A stretch of DNA of 64,000 nucleotides, taken from Leifsonia poae (GTDB taxonomy: Bacteria > Actinomycetota > Actinomycetes > Actinomycetales > Microbacteriaceae). Below, one piece after another: positions 23,433-33,900 of the stretch. The first letter of the stretch is position 1. Every line of letters begins with the position of its first letter. The notes beneath the pieces are model-generated. The model saw only the letters and a list, made by a program, of their open reading frames with translations. It did no database searches and had not been told where the DNA came from. The translations under genes were made by a program, and so were the position numbers. The stretch lies in contig NZ_BSEN01000001.1 in NCBI RefSeq assembly GCF_027921845.1, forward strand, positions 244,014-308,013. The letters are read 5' to 3'.

Positions 23433-26339
23433 GTGTCCACCTTCGACTTCCTCGCCCAGCCGTCGCTCCCCCGCCCCGACGTGACCGTGGACGACGCCGT
23501 TCGCATCGCCGCCGAGTTCTTCGGCCTGCGCGGCGAGATCGTCGAGCTCGGCAGCCAGCAGGACCGCAATTTCCGCATCGACACGGGCGCCGGACGTTTC
23601 GTGCTCAAGCTCGCGAACCCGGTGTTCTCGGCCGACGAACTGCACGCGCAGAACGCCGCTCTCGTCGCCCTGGCCGGCTCGGGCGTCCGCATCCCCGGCA
23701 TCGTCCCCGCGCTCGACGGCAGCGACCTCGTGGCGGTCGACGTGCGCGGGCAGACGCTGCTCACCCGCGTGCTCCACTATCTCGACGGCGAGCCCCTCAC
23801 CGGCGTCGCGGCGCCGTCCAGCGAGCAACTGCGCACGCTCGGCACGCTCGCCGGGCGCGTCGCCGCCGGACTCGCCGGGCTCGAACATCCCGGGCTCGAA
23901 CGAACCACGCAGTGGGATGCGCGGATCGCGGGCGAGGTCGTCGACCTCCTCCTCGACCACGTCGCCTCACCGGCCCAGCGCAGGGTGATCCGCGCGGCGA
24001 CCGACGACGCCCTCGCCCGGCTCGCGCCTCTGCGCGCGGTGCTGCGACGCCAGGCCGTGCACGGCGATGTGACGGACGACAACATCGTGCTCGGAACCGC
24101 CGCCGGCGACGGCCCCGGCGTGATCGATTTCGGCGACGTGGCGAACGGCTGGCTGGTCGGCGAGCTCGCCGCGACCGTCGCCTCGGCCCTGCACCACGTG
24201 CCGGATGCGCCGCTGTCCGTTCTCGACACGATCGAGGCGTTCGCCGCCGAGGCCCCGCTCGACGACGCCGACCTCGCCGCCCTCTGGCCGCTCGTGGTCC
24301 TCCGCGGCGCCGTCCTCGTCGTCAGTGGCGAGCAGCAGGTCGCCCTCGACGGCGACAACCTCTACGCGGACGAGAACCGCGCCCACGAGTGGCTCGCCTT
24401 CGACCTCGCACGGCGCCTCGACGCGGACGAGCTGGAGGCGCTCATCCGGTGGCGCCTCGCCGGGGTGCCGGCCGGTGCCGATGCGACAGCCGTCGGTGGC
24501 GGACGGATGGTCGCGCTCGACAGCTCCGCCGCACACCTCGCCGACCTCTCGGTGACGAGCCACGCGCTCGACGACGGCGCGTGGCTGCACCCCGACGCCG
24601 AGGCACAACTGCTCGACACGATCGCCGCGAGGGAGGGCCACGCGCTCACCCGGTTCGGTGAGCACCGCCTCAGCCGCGCGACCATCGACCGGTCGGCCGC
24701 GTCGGCGACACTCGCCCTCTCGGTCAGCCTCCGCGTTCCCGCCGGCGCCACGGTCTCCGCGCCGTTCGCCGGGCTCCTCGAGCGCTCCGGCGACGCGTGG
24801 GTGCTCCACGGCGACACGGCCGACCTCTGGCTCGACGGGCTCGAACGCCACGAGAGCGGTGTCACCAGCGTCGCCACCAGCGTTGCCGCCGGTGACCAGC
24901 TCGGCACGACGACGATGCTCACCGTGCAGCTCTCCCGCCTGCGAGGACACCGGCCGCCCGCGGTCGTCACCCCCGCCGCCCCGCCCGCGCTCTGGCGCGC
25001 GATCTCGCCCGACCCGTCCGCACTGTTCGGCGTCGAGCTCGCAGCACCTGACGACGATCCGGATGCCGTGCTCGCGCGCCGTGACGGCAGCTTCGCGCGG
25101 GTGCAGGAGCACTACTTCGAGCATCCGCCGCTCATCGAACGCGGCTGGCGCCATCACCTCGTCGACACGCGCGCGCAGTCGTACATCGACATGGTGAACA
25201 ACGTCACCGCTGTCGGCCACGCTCACCCGCGCCTGGTGAACGCCGTGCGCGATCAGTGGGCGCTGCTGAACACGAACTCGCGCTTCCACTACGAAGAGCT
25301 GGCCTGCTTCAGCGAGCGCCTGGCCGCCCTCGCACCCGACCCGCTCGACACGGTGTTCCTCGTCAACAGCGGCAGCGAGGCGGTCGATCTCGCCCTGCGC
25401 CTGGCGCAGACGCACACCGGCGAGCGCACGATCCTGGCCGCCACCGAGGCCTACCACGGCTGGACGGTCGGCGCCGATGCGGTCTCCTCCTCCATCGGCG
25501 ACAACCCGCGGGCGCTCGAGACGCGACCGGACTGGGTGCGGCTCGTGGCGTCGCCGCACACATTCCGCGGCCGCTACCGGGGCGCCTCGTCCGCCGCCGC
25601 CTACCTGGCCGACCTGGATGCCGACCTCGCCGCCCTCGACGCCGCCGGCATCCGGCCCGCCGGCTTCATCGCCGAGCCGGTCTTCGGCAACGCCGGCGGA
25701 GTGATGCTGCCCGACGGCTATCTGCACGGCGTCTACGAGCGCATCCGGGCGCGCGGCGGCGTCTGCATCGCCGACGAGGTGCAGGTCGGCTACGGTCGGC
25801 TCGGCCACTACTTCTGGGGTTCCGAGCAGCAGGGCGTCGTGCCCGACATCATCACCGTGGCGAAGGCGATGGGGAACGGGCATCCGCTCGGCGCCGTGAT
25901 CACGACGCGGGCGATCGCGGACTCGTTCGCTGCCGAGGGGAGCTTCTTCTCCTCGGCCGGCGGGAGTCCGGTGTCGTCGACGGTGGGACTGACCGTGCTG
26001 GACATCATGCGCGACGAGCGACTGCAGCAGAACGCGGTCGCGGTGGGCGATCACCTCGCCGATCGCCTGCGCGAACTCGGCGACCGGCATCCGCTCATCG
26101 GGGCGGTGCACGGGCTCGGCCTGTACCTCGGCGTCGAACTGATGCGCGACCGCGAGACCCTCGAACCGGCGACGGCCGAGGCCGCGCTGATCTGCGACCG
26201 GATGCTCGCCGAAGGTGTCGTCGTGCAGCCGACCGGCGACCACAAGAACGTGCTGAAGATCAAGCCGCCGCTCGTACTGACCGAGCAGAGCGCCGACCGG
26301 TTCGCCGACGCCCTCGACCTGGTGCTGTCGACGCTCTGA
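23433..26339 (+). CDS. APH kinase - M23-like - class III aminotransferase fusion
   Basis: A 968-residue three-part protein. Residues about 20-330 are an aminoglycoside/choline-kinase-type phosphotransferase (QDRNFRID, VHGDVTDDNIVLG catalytic loop, VIDFGDVANG metal loop). About 400-520 is a beta-rich region where homologues carry a degenerate M23 peptidase domain. From about 530 on is a class III PLP aminotransferase fold (VNSGSEAVDLALRLA, DEVQVGYGRLGHYFWG, PLP Lys in ITVAKAMGNGHPLGA). Human AGXT2L1-like phospholyases use this last fold on phosphoethanolamine-type substrates, so the kinase may supply the phosphorylated amine. GTG start, preceded by GGAG. Upstream TAAACT (23396-23401) may be the -10. 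Confidence 0.85.
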   Translation: MSTFDFLAQPSLPRPDVTVDDAVRIAAEFFGLRGEIVELGSQQDRNFRIDTGAGRFVLKLANPVFSADELHAQNAALVALAGSGVRIPGIVPALDGSDLVAVDVRGQTLLTRVLHYLDGEPLTGVAAPSSEQLRTLGTLAGRVAAGLAGLEHPGLERTTQWDARIAGEVVDLLLDHVASPAQRRVIRAATDDALARLAPLRAVLRRQAVHGDVTDDNIVLGTAAGDGPGVIDFGDVANGWLVGELAATVASALHHVPDAPLSVLDTIEAFAAEAPLDDADLAALWPLVVLRGAVLVVSGEQQVALDGDNLYADENRAHEWLAFDLARRLDADELEALIRWRLAGVPAGADATAVGGGRMVALDSSAAHLADLSVTSHALDDGAWLHPDAEAQLLDTIAAREGHALTRFGEHRLSRATIDRSAASATLALSVSLRVPAGATVSAPFAGLLERSGDAWVLHGDTADLWLDGLERHESGVTSVATSVAAGDQLGTTTMLTVQLSRLRGHRPPAVVTPAAPPALWRAISPDPSALFGVELAAPDDDPDAVLARRDGSFARVQEHYFEHPPLIERGWRHHLVDTRAQSYIDMVNNVTAVGHAHPRLVNAVRDQWALLNTNSRFHYEELACFSERLAALAPDPLDTVFLVNSGSEAVDLALRLAQTHTGERTILAATEAYHGWTVGADAVSSSIGDNPRALETRPDWVRLVASPHTFRGRYRGASSAAAYLADLDADLAALDAAGIRPAGFIAEPVFGNAGGVMLPDGYLHGVYERIRARGGVCIADEVQVGYGRLGHYFWGSEQQGVVPDIITVAKAMGNGHPLGAVITTRAIADSFAAEGSFFSSAGGSPVSSTVGLTVLDIMRDERLQQNAVAVGDHLADRLRELGDRHPLIGAVHGLGLYLGVELMRDRETLEPATAEAALICDRMLAEGVVVQPTGDHKNVLKIKPPLVLTEQSADRFADALDLVLSTL

Positions 26340-26393
26340 CTCCGGTCGGCATCGGGCCTCGCGGGTGTCGGCCGGTGCCGGTAGCGTCGGATC

Positions 26394-27563
26394 ATGGACG
26401 TCACGACACCGCCCGAACCCTTCCGCATCGCCATCCCTGAGACCGAGCTGGTCGACCTCCGGTCGAGACTCTCGCGCACGAAGTATCCGCGGCAGACGCC
26501 GAGCGAGCCGTGGGGCGCCGGGGTCGACATCCCGTATCTGAGCGGGCTGATGACCTGGTGGCGCGAGGGGTACGACTGGCGCGCGGCCGAGGCGCGCCTC
26601 AACGAGGTGCCGCAGTTCATGGTCGAGATCGACGGGGAGCGCATCCATTACGCGCACCTGCGTGCGGAGCGACCCGCCACCGATGGCAGCGTCGTCCCGA
26701 TCATCCTGAGCCACGGCTGGCCGTACTCGTTCATCGAAATGCTGCCGCTGGCCCGGCTGCTGAGTGCGGACGGCTTCGACGTCGTGGTCCCGTCGCTGCC
26801 GGGCTACGGGTTCTCCGAGCCGATGCACGAGCCGTTCACGTCCTCCGCTGTGGCGGTCCGGTGGCACACGCTCATGACGAAGGCACTCGGCTACGACCGC
26901 TACGCCACGTACGGCGAAGACGTCGGCGCCTGGATCAACGACCGCCTCGGCGCCGACTATCCGGATGCCGTGCTCGGGCTCTTCGCGACACACGCCGCGT
27001 TCCCGCCCGACGAGCGTCGTGAAAACCTGACCGAGGAGGAGACGGCGTTCATCGCCTGGCTCGACGCCAAGTGGAAACGAGCAAGCTCGTACGGCGCTCA
27101 GCAATCGACCCGTCCCGACACGCTGGCCGTCGGGCTGACCGACTCCCCCGCCGGCCTTGCGGCCTGGCTGCTCGAGAAGTTCCGCGAGTGGAGCGGCACG
27201 GACGACGTGGCCGACTACTGGACGCGCGACGAACTCCTCACCACGATCTCGCTCTACTGGTTCACTCAGACCATCGGCACGTCGTTCCGTGCCTACTTCG
27301 ACGGTCGAGAGGAGACCCCCATGCCGCTCGTGCGCGTGCCGGTCGGCGTCTCCATCCAATACGGCGAGCGCGGCTTCCCGCGGCACTACGCCGAGCGCAC
27401 GTACACCGACATCCGGTTCTGGAACGACCTGCCGACGGGCGGTCACTTCGCCGCCAAGCAGACGCCGGAACTCGTGGCCGCCGACATGCGCGCCTTCTTC
27501 TCCTCCCTCGGTTTGGGGGCGGCCCCGGCCACGGAATCGCGGCAGGAGCCGTCGACGGACTGA
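26394..27563 (+). CDS. Epoxide hydrolase family protein
   Basis: A 389-residue alpha/beta hydrolase with the EHN N-terminal extension (EPFRIAIPETELVDLRSRL, residues 5-105) found in microsomal-type epoxide hydrolases. HGWPYSF is the oxyanion motif, the nucleophile Asp is in GEDVGA, and His is in GGHFAAKQTPE. This family opens epoxides to diols. ATG 26394 follows TAGCGT (26382-26387) by 6 nt, a leaderless promoter pattern. Independent of the preceding gene. Confidence 0.88.
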   Translation: MDVTTPPEPFRIAIPETELVDLRSRLSRTKYPRQTPSEPWGAGVDIPYLSGLMTWWREGYDWRAAEARLNEVPQFMVEIDGERIHYAHLRAERPATDGSVVPIILSHGWPYSFIEMLPLARLLSADGFDVVVPSLPGYGFSEPMHEPFTSSAVAVRWHTLMTKALGYDRYATYGEDVGAWINDRLGADYPDAVLGLFATHAAFPPDERRENLTEEETAFIAWLDAKWKRASSYGAQQSTRPDTLAVGLTDSPAGLAAWLLEKFREWSGTDDVADYWTRDELLTTISLYWFTQTIGTSFRAYFDGREETPMPLVRVPVGVSIQYGERGFPRHYAERTYTDIRFWNDLPTGGHFAAKQTPELVAADMRAFFSSLGLGAAPATESRQEPSTD

Positions 27564-27669
27564 TAGCTTCAGCGAGCCGGCCACGACGACACGTGCCGGC
27601 CCGTCGCACCGCGCAGGGGGTCCCGGCCGCGATGACGTACCCGAACCGCCGTGGAAGCGAGCCCATCTC

Positions 27670-29346
27670 GTGAAGAGAACCGTCCAGCTGCGAGCCGTCG
27701 CCCTGCCTGTCGTCGTCGCCCTCGGCATCGCCGGCGCGGTGCTTGTGGGAGCCCCGGCGAACGCCGCGACACCCGAGCCGACCTCCGTGCCGACGCCGAG
27801 CACCGCCGCCAGTGCTGCGCCGACCGCCGCGCCGGCCCCTGCATCGACCGCTACGCCCACCGCGAGGCCGAGCACCCCGACGGCGCACCCCGCCGTGTCG
27901 CCGGCGCCCTCCGACCTCATCGTCACCTCCCCGACGGACATGCAGGAGATCCACGGCACCGTCCGGGCGGTCAGCATCGTCGGCCGCGCACCCGTCGGCG
28001 CCACGATCACGGTCTCCAACTGGTCGGAGCACGCGCTCGCGCACGGCACGGCGGATGCCACGGGCTCCTTCTCGATCCCGCTCACCTTCGCTTCCACCGA
28101 CTCCTACGACCAGTACCTGGTGGTCACCGGCACCTCGCACGGCAGGGAGCTGACCGAGCAGGACATCGAGGTGATCTTCGACGCCCCGGCGAGCGCGGTG
28201 CCCGTGCTCGCCACCCCCGCGACCGGCAGTACGGTCGATGGCACTCCTGCGCCGTTCGCCGACCCGAGCGCTCCGTTCACCATCACGGTGACCGGCACGG
28301 CGACCGCCGGCGATTCCGTCTTCGTGTCGGCCGAGTCCGCCGGCGCTCCGGACGATTCCTGGTTCAGCTGGTCCCAGATCGCCGAGACCGACTCGCACGG
28401 ACGCTGGTCGACCGTCGTCTCGGTCGGAAGCGGTCGCTGGTCGATCACGGCGAGCGCGCAGCGCTACAACTCCGATGGCGAGCCGTTGACCGTCCAGTCG
28501 GATGAATCCGCTGCCGTCGTGGTGCTGATCGACGCGCCGGCGGGCTACCTCGCGCCGCCGGTCATCACGACGCCCGCCTATCCGTCGGATGAGAGCACCA
28601 TAGCCACGCCCGCGACGACCCGCTTCCTGTCGGCGACCACGACCACCAGGGACTTCGAAGCGAAGGCCGGCGCACGACCGACGCGCGCCGGCGCCACTGT
28701 GCGGCACCACTCCGCTTCGCCCTTCGCCAGCGCGGACAGCAGCGCCGTCGCGAGCGGCGACTCCGGCTCCGACGAGACGGACTTCGTGTCGGAGCTCGAC
28801 GACATCGTGCGCGAGCAGGGAATCCAGGTGTCGGCCGCGCCCGACCCGTCGATGCCGGGCAACCTCAGGATGACGGTCGCCGGCACCGGCACGCCGGGAC
28901 AGGGCGTCCAGCTCTACCTGAACACCGCGTCGAAGGCGTTCCTCTACTTCGAGGGTCTCTACCCCGACTACTTCGGCGCCTTCGGTTACGACGCGGTGGG
29001 CGCGCCCGCGACCACGCCGCCGACCGACGACGGCAGCATCACGGTCGCCGCGAACGGCACCTGGACCACCACGGTCTCGGTTCCGGCCGGGCCGTACTTC
29101 ATCACCGCCTTCGGGGTCGACCGCGCGTCGACGCCGTCCAGGATGTCGCTCGCCGCTGCCCCCGTCGCCGTCAACCTGACCGCGGCCGCCGTCGCTCCCG
29201 CCGGAGCCTCGAGCGGACCGGCGCAGCCGACACTCGCGGCGACCGGGCTCGATTCGAGCGCCACTGCGGCCGCCGCCGTCCTGCTCCTCGCGGGAGGCGC
29301 CGCCGCACTCGCGATCGGGGCGCGTCGCCGGCGCGCGGTGCGCTGA
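27670..29346 (+). CDS. Secreted surface protein with LAATG sorting signal
   Basis: A 558-residue secreted protein of unknown function. A signal peptide (residues 1-35, ending APANAAT) is followed by a Thr/Ala/Pro-rich linker (36-75), then several Ig-like or beta-sandwich repeats (HGTVRAVSIVGRAPVGATITVSNW...; FTITVTGTATAGDSVFVS; RMTVAGTGTPGQGVQLYL). The C-terminus has LAATG, a hydrophobic helix and RRRR, the arrangement anchored by class E sortases (LAxTG). The Pro/Thr linker probably spans the wall. GTG start at 27670. Adhesive or structural role is only inferred. Confidence 0.78.
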   Translation: MKRTVQLRAVALPVVVALGIAGAVLVGAPANAATPEPTSVPTPSTAASAAPTAAPAPASTATPTARPSTPTAHPAVSPAPSDLIVTSPTDMQEIHGTVRAVSIVGRAPVGATITVSNWSEHALAHGTADATGSFSIPLTFASTDSYDQYLVVTGTSHGRELTEQDIEVIFDAPASAVPVLATPATGSTVDGTPAPFADPSAPFTITVTGTATAGDSVFVSAESAGAPDDSWFSWSQIAETDSHGRWSTVVSVGSGRWSITASAQRYNSDGEPLTVQSDESAAVVVLIDAPAGYLAPPVITTPAYPSDESTIATPATTRFLSATTTTRDFEAKAGARPTRAGATVRHHSASPFASADSSAVASGDSGSDETDFVSELDDIVREQGIQVSAAPDPSMPGNLRMTVAGTGTPGQGVQLYLNTASKAFLYFEGLYPDYFGAFGYDAVGAPATTPPTDDGSITVAANGTWTTTVSVPAGPYFITAFGVDRASTPSRMSLAAAPVAVNLTAAAVAPAGASSGPAQPTLAATGLDSSATAAAAVLLLAGGAAALAIGARRRRAVR

Positions 29347-29385
29347 GGGAACGATCGCACGAACGGCCGTCCGAGGCGCTGAAGG

Positions 29386-30261
29386 TCAGTTCAGCGTCTC
29401 GGCGGCCGCCCGGGCCAGCGTCGCGGCCACCCGCGCGAGCGTCGACGACTCCAGCGACCACTGCTGCCAGTAAAGAGGTACGTCGATGGTGCCCGCGTCG
29501 TCGAGCGCCACGAGACGCCCCTCGGCGATGAGCGACGCGGCCTGCAGGTCGGGCAGCATCCCCCAGCCGAGACCGAGCACGGCGGCGCGCACGAACTCGG
29601 TGGACGCGGGCACGTAGTGCCGCGGCGGATGCTCGGCCACGCCTCGACCGGCGAGGTACCGGTCCTGCAGTACGTCCTTGCGGTCGAAGACGAGCAGCGG
29701 CGCGCGGCCCAGCGCTGCACCGTCGAACCCGGTCGACAGCCACCGCTCCACGAACTCCGGGCTGGCCGCCGGCCGGTACGTCATCTGCCCCAGCCGGCTC
29801 ACCGTACAGCCCTGCACGGGCACCGGGTCCGACGTGATCGCGCCCATCGCGGTACCGTCGCGCAGGCGGTCGAGCGTGTGGTCCTGGTCGTCGAGCGTGA
29901 TGTCGAAGCTCACGTCGGTCAGTGTCGCGAGCGCGGGGAGGACCCAGGTCGCGAGCGAGTCGGCGTTCACCACCAGCGGGATGCTCGGCCGTCCCCCGCC
30001 GCCCTCGGTGCTCAGCTCGTCCAGCACCTCGCTCTCGAGAAGCGCGACCTGGCGGGCGAGACGCAGCAGGACCCTCCCGGCGCCGGTGGTCTCGATCGGC
30101 TTGCTGCGCAGCACCAGCACGCGGCCGGCCTGCTGCTCGAGCGCCTTCATGCGCTGACTGACGGCCGACGGCGTGATGTGCAGAGCCTCGGCGGCGCGGT
30201 CGAAGGTGCCGTAGTCGACCACGGCCGTCAGGGTTCGGAGGAGCTCGGTGCTGACATCCAT
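29386..30261 (-). CDS. LysR-family regulator, ArgP/LysG type
   Basis: A 291-residue regulator. The N-terminal winged helix has TFDRAAEALHITPSAVSQRMKALEQQAG (about residues 18-45), and the rest is a type 2 periplasmic-binding-like effector domain. Divergent from lysE, which is the arrangement of lysG-lysE in Corynebacterium, where LysG senses Lys/Arg/His and switches on export. TAGCAT lies 8 nt before the ATG on the minus strand. I infer amino-acid sensing from this context. Confidence 0.9.
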   Translation of the reverse strand: MDVSTELLRTLTAVVDYGTFDRAAEALHITPSAVSQRMKALEQQAGRVLVLRSKPIETTGAGRVLLRLARQVALLESEVLDELSTEGGGGRPSIPLVVNADSLATWVLPALATLTDVSFDITLDDQDHTLDRLRDGTAMGAITSDPVPVQGCTVSRLGQMTYRPAASPEFVERWLSTGFDGAALGRAPLLVFDRKDVLQDRYLAGRGVAEHPPRHYVPASTEFVRAAVLGLGWGMLPDLQAASLIAEGRLVALDDAGTIDVPLYWQQWSLESSTLARVAATLARAAAETLN

Positions 30262-30333
30262 CAACAGCAATGCTAATGCTGCATGAAAAAGTTGAGCTTC
30301 CCTGAAGGTAATCTGCTCTCTACAGTCGATCAG

Positions 30334-30951
30334 GTGACCCCCGCCGCCATCCTCGCCACCTTCCTCACGGGAGTCGGGGCTGGAGCGTCGCTGATCGTGG
30401 CGATCGGGGCGCAGAACGCGTTCGTGCTGCGGCAGGGCCTGCGCCGGGAGCACGTGCTGCCGATCGTGCTCATCTGCATCGCGAGCGACGCGGTGCTCAT
30501 CGCGGCCGGCGTCGCCGGGCTCGGGGCGCTGATCGCCGCGGCGCCCCTCGCGCTCGAGATCGTGCGCTGGGTCGGCTTCGCCTTCCTCGTGGTCTACGCC
30601 CTGTTCGCGGCGCGTCGCGCCCTGCGACCCGAAGAGCTGCACGCAGCGTCCGGCACGGCGTCGCTGTCGCTCGCCGCGGCAGTCGGCACCACGCTCGCGC
30701 TCACCTGGCTCAACCCGCACGTCTACCTCGACACCGTGCTGCTGCTCGGCTCCCTGTCGGCGTCGCACGGCGATCCGGGTCGGTGGGTGTTCGGCGCCGG
30801 CGCCGTGCTGGCGAGCATCCTGTGGTTCGGGCTGCTGGGCTTCGGCGCCCGCTTCCTCGCGCCGGTGTTCGCGCGTCCGGTGGCCTGGCGCATCCTGGAC
30901 GGCGCGATCGCGGTGCTGATGCTCGTGCTCGCCGTGCTGCTCGTCGTCTAG
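30334..30951 (+). CDS. LysE-type amino acid exporter
   Basis: A 205-residue LysE/ArgO transporter with six TM helices. The signature near the first [24 protein letters not shown], is diagnostic. [18 protein letters not shown] is a second conserved block. GTG 30334 follows TACAGT (30321-30326) by 7 nt, a leaderless pattern; an ATG at 30283 would put the promoter inside the gene. Expected to export lysine or arginine under the divergent LysR regulator. Confidence 0.9.
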   Translation: MTPAAILATFLTGVGAGASLIVAIGAQNAFVLRQGLRREHVLPIVLICIASDAVLIAAGVAGLGALIAAAPLALEIVRWVGFAFLVVYALFAARRALRPEELHAASGTASLSLAAAVGTTLALTWLNPHVYLDTVLLLGSLSASHGDPGRWVFGAGAVLASILWFGLLGFGARFLAPVFARPVAWRILDGAIAVLMLVLAVLLVV

Positions 30952-30989
30952 GCGAGCAGCACGGGCGAGCAGCACAGCGGAGCGAGAGC

Positions 30990-33900
30990 CTACGCGCGGC
31001 CGGGTCGCCGCATCCGCACCAGCAACAGGATGACCCCGAGGCCGGCGAGCAGCAGCGCGACGGTGAGCGGAGCGGTGACCGAGCTGCCGGTCGCGGCCAG
31101 GCCGGCGGCCGAGCCGTTCGCGGCCGGATAGGTGCCGGGGTCGGCGGCGCCTGGGCCGAATGCCGGCGGCACGCTCGCCGCGGCGGTCACGGTAAGCGGT
31201 GCCGACCCCGTGACACCGGACGAGACTCCCTCGACGACCAGGGTGTGCGCACCCGGGGCGGTCGTGGACGGGATCGTCACGGTGGTCGCGATCGTTCCTG
31301 TCGAGGTCGCCGACAGCGCTGCCAGCTTCACCGGCGTCGAGTGCAGCCAGATCTCCACCGTCTCGCCGGCATCGAAGCCGCTCGCGCTCAGGTGCAGGGT
31401 CGAACCGGCGCTGATCGTTCCGAGCCCGAGGCTGACCGAGGCCGAGCCCGGCTCGCCACCGCCGGGCTCGCCACCGCCGGGCTCGCCACCGCCCGGGCCG
31501 GAGGCCACGGTGCAGTCGCTCGTGCCCGCGCGCAGGGCGTGCCCGTCGTCGTTCGTGTCGTCCGACCAGAACACCGGCTTCAGGCCGTTCACGCACTCGG
31601 CCTGCGGGGCCGTGACGAAGCCCTCGTTGTTGATGTTCGGCATCCCGGCCGGCCGTGCGAAGGCGTCGGCGACCGTGAAGGTCCCCGCGCCGGCGCCCGA
31701 GGCGGCGATCGTCAGCGTCTCGGTCTGGCCGCTGCACGTGTCGTCGCAGGCAGCCCACAGCGCCTGGCGCTCCTGGTCGAACTGCAGGTCCATCACGCCG
31801 GTCATCCCGCTCGAGATCGTCGCGACGCGGGTGAACGCGCCGGTGGATGCGGTGAGCGCGTACGCGTAGATCGAACCATTCGCCTCGAGTCCCGTGAAGA
31901 ACAGGCCGTCGCCGTGCCCCGGATAGCTCGCCGGGTCGTAGGCCGTACCCGTGTGCTGGTCGGCGAACCCGTTCGTGGTGAGGTACGCATCCGGAACCCA
32001 GGCCACCGCCTCGAGACCGCTGTTGGGAGCGACCACCGGAAGGTCGGAGGTGAGGTTCCACTCCCCGGTCGCGGTGAGGCTCGCGCCGCTCTGGGTCGGG
32101 TCGAAGCGCAGCACCTCGGGGCGGCTCACGCCGTTGACGGCGTTGTTGCGCTCGGTCGAGACGTACACGCCCGCATCAGGGCCGGCCGACGTGATGGTCA
32201 CACCCTCGGAGTCGGGGTCGCCGGCGCCGTCCGGATAGTGCAGCGCCTTGCCTGCGCCCCAGCCGTTCGCCGTATCGGGCGTCCAGACCGATCCGTTCCA
32301 GATCAGGCGGAAGAGCGTGCCCGGTCCGTTCTTGACCGCCCACAGCACACCGGGAGCGCTCGTGCCGGACGGCTCGTAGACGAGGCCGCTCATGTTGCCG
32401 CCGAGCACGTTCGCGTCGTCGGCCGTGGTGATCGAGGAGCCGCCGGGCCACGGTGCGAGCGAGACCTCACCCGGGCACGCGTTGGGGGCGCCCTTCGTCG
32501 GTGCGCTCGTCGTGGCGAACGATCCGGTCCCGTTCGGGCAGCGGCCGTAGGTGGTCGCGGCGTGCGCCGTCCAGCTGTAGGTGTCGATCAGGGTGTTGCC
32601 ATCCGGGGCGAAGAGCCGTGCCGAGTCCGCGCTGCCCAGACCGAACGCCGACTCGACGTCCTCGGCGAGGTAGCCGCCGGCGGTGATCGTGGTGCCGGCC
32701 GGGATCGTGAAGGTGTGCGTGTCGTCGTTGTCGCGCAGGATGTAGCCCGAGAGGTCGACCGTCGCTGCACCATTGTTGATCAGTTCGATCCAGTCCCCCG
32801 GCGTCCCACCGTTCGACTCGACCTCGTTGATCCGTACCGGAACGCCGCAGTCGTTCGCAGCGCCCTTCGTCGACGACGTGGTGGTCGCGAAGGAACCCGT
32901 GCCGTCGGGGCACCGCCCGTACGTCGTCGCCGCGTGCTGCGTCCAGCTGTAGGAGTCGATCAGGGTGTGGCCGGCGTCGTACAACCGAGCGGAGTCGGGG
33001 GCGCCCAGGCCGAAGCCGAGCGTCGCCTCCTCGACGACGAAGTAGCCGCCGGCGGCGATCGTGGAACCGGCGGCGAACGGCACGGCGGTGTGGGTGTCGT
33101 CGTTGTCGAGCACCGACCAGCCGGTCAGGTCGACCGCCGAACTCCCGGTGTTCTTCAGCTCCACCCAGTCGCCGGGGGTGCCGCCGTTGGACTCGACCTC
33201 GTTGATGGTCACGCTCGTGGCCGGCGTCGGCGTTCCGCAGTCGTTCGCCGCGCCCTTGGTCGCATTCACGGTGTTGCCGAAGGCGCCGGATCCGTCGGGG
33301 CAGCGTCCGTAGGTCACCGCCGCGTGGGCGGTCCAGCTGTAGGTGTCGACCAGGGTCGTGCCGTCCGGTCCGAACAGGCGCGCAGAGTCGGCTGCACCGA
33401 GGCCGAACGCGCTCTCGACGTCAGCCGCGTAGAAGCCGCCGGCCGCGATCGTCGTGCCATCCGGGATCGTGAACGCGTGGGTGTCATCGTTGTCGCGCAG
33501 GATGTAGCCGGAGGCGTCGACCCTCGTGCTGCCGGTGTTCGTGAGCTCGATCCAGTCGCCCGGCGTTCCGCCGCTCGACTCGACCTCGTTGATCTTCAGC
33601 GCCGTCGAGACCGGGAGCGAGCAGTCGTTCGCGGCGCCCTTCGTCGACGAGCCGGTGGTGCGGAACGCGCCGGTGCCGTCGGGGCAGCGGCCGTATGTGG
33701 TCGCGGCGTGCGCGCTCCAGGCGTACGAGTCGATGAGGGTCGTGCCGTCGGGCGCGAACAGGCGCGCCTGGTCGGCGCCTCCCAGCCCGTACGACGACTC
33801 GACGTCGGCGGCGTAGTATCCGCCCGCGGCGACCACGGTGCCGTCCGGGATCACGAACGCGTCGGTGTCCATGTCGTCGCGCAGCACGTAGCCGCTCAGG

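Noticed and set aside
23967-28097. 1376-codon minus-strand frame
   Set aside because: Runs antisense through the kinase-aminotransferase, epoxide hydrolase and surface-protein genes; low-complexity composition, no recognisable domain.
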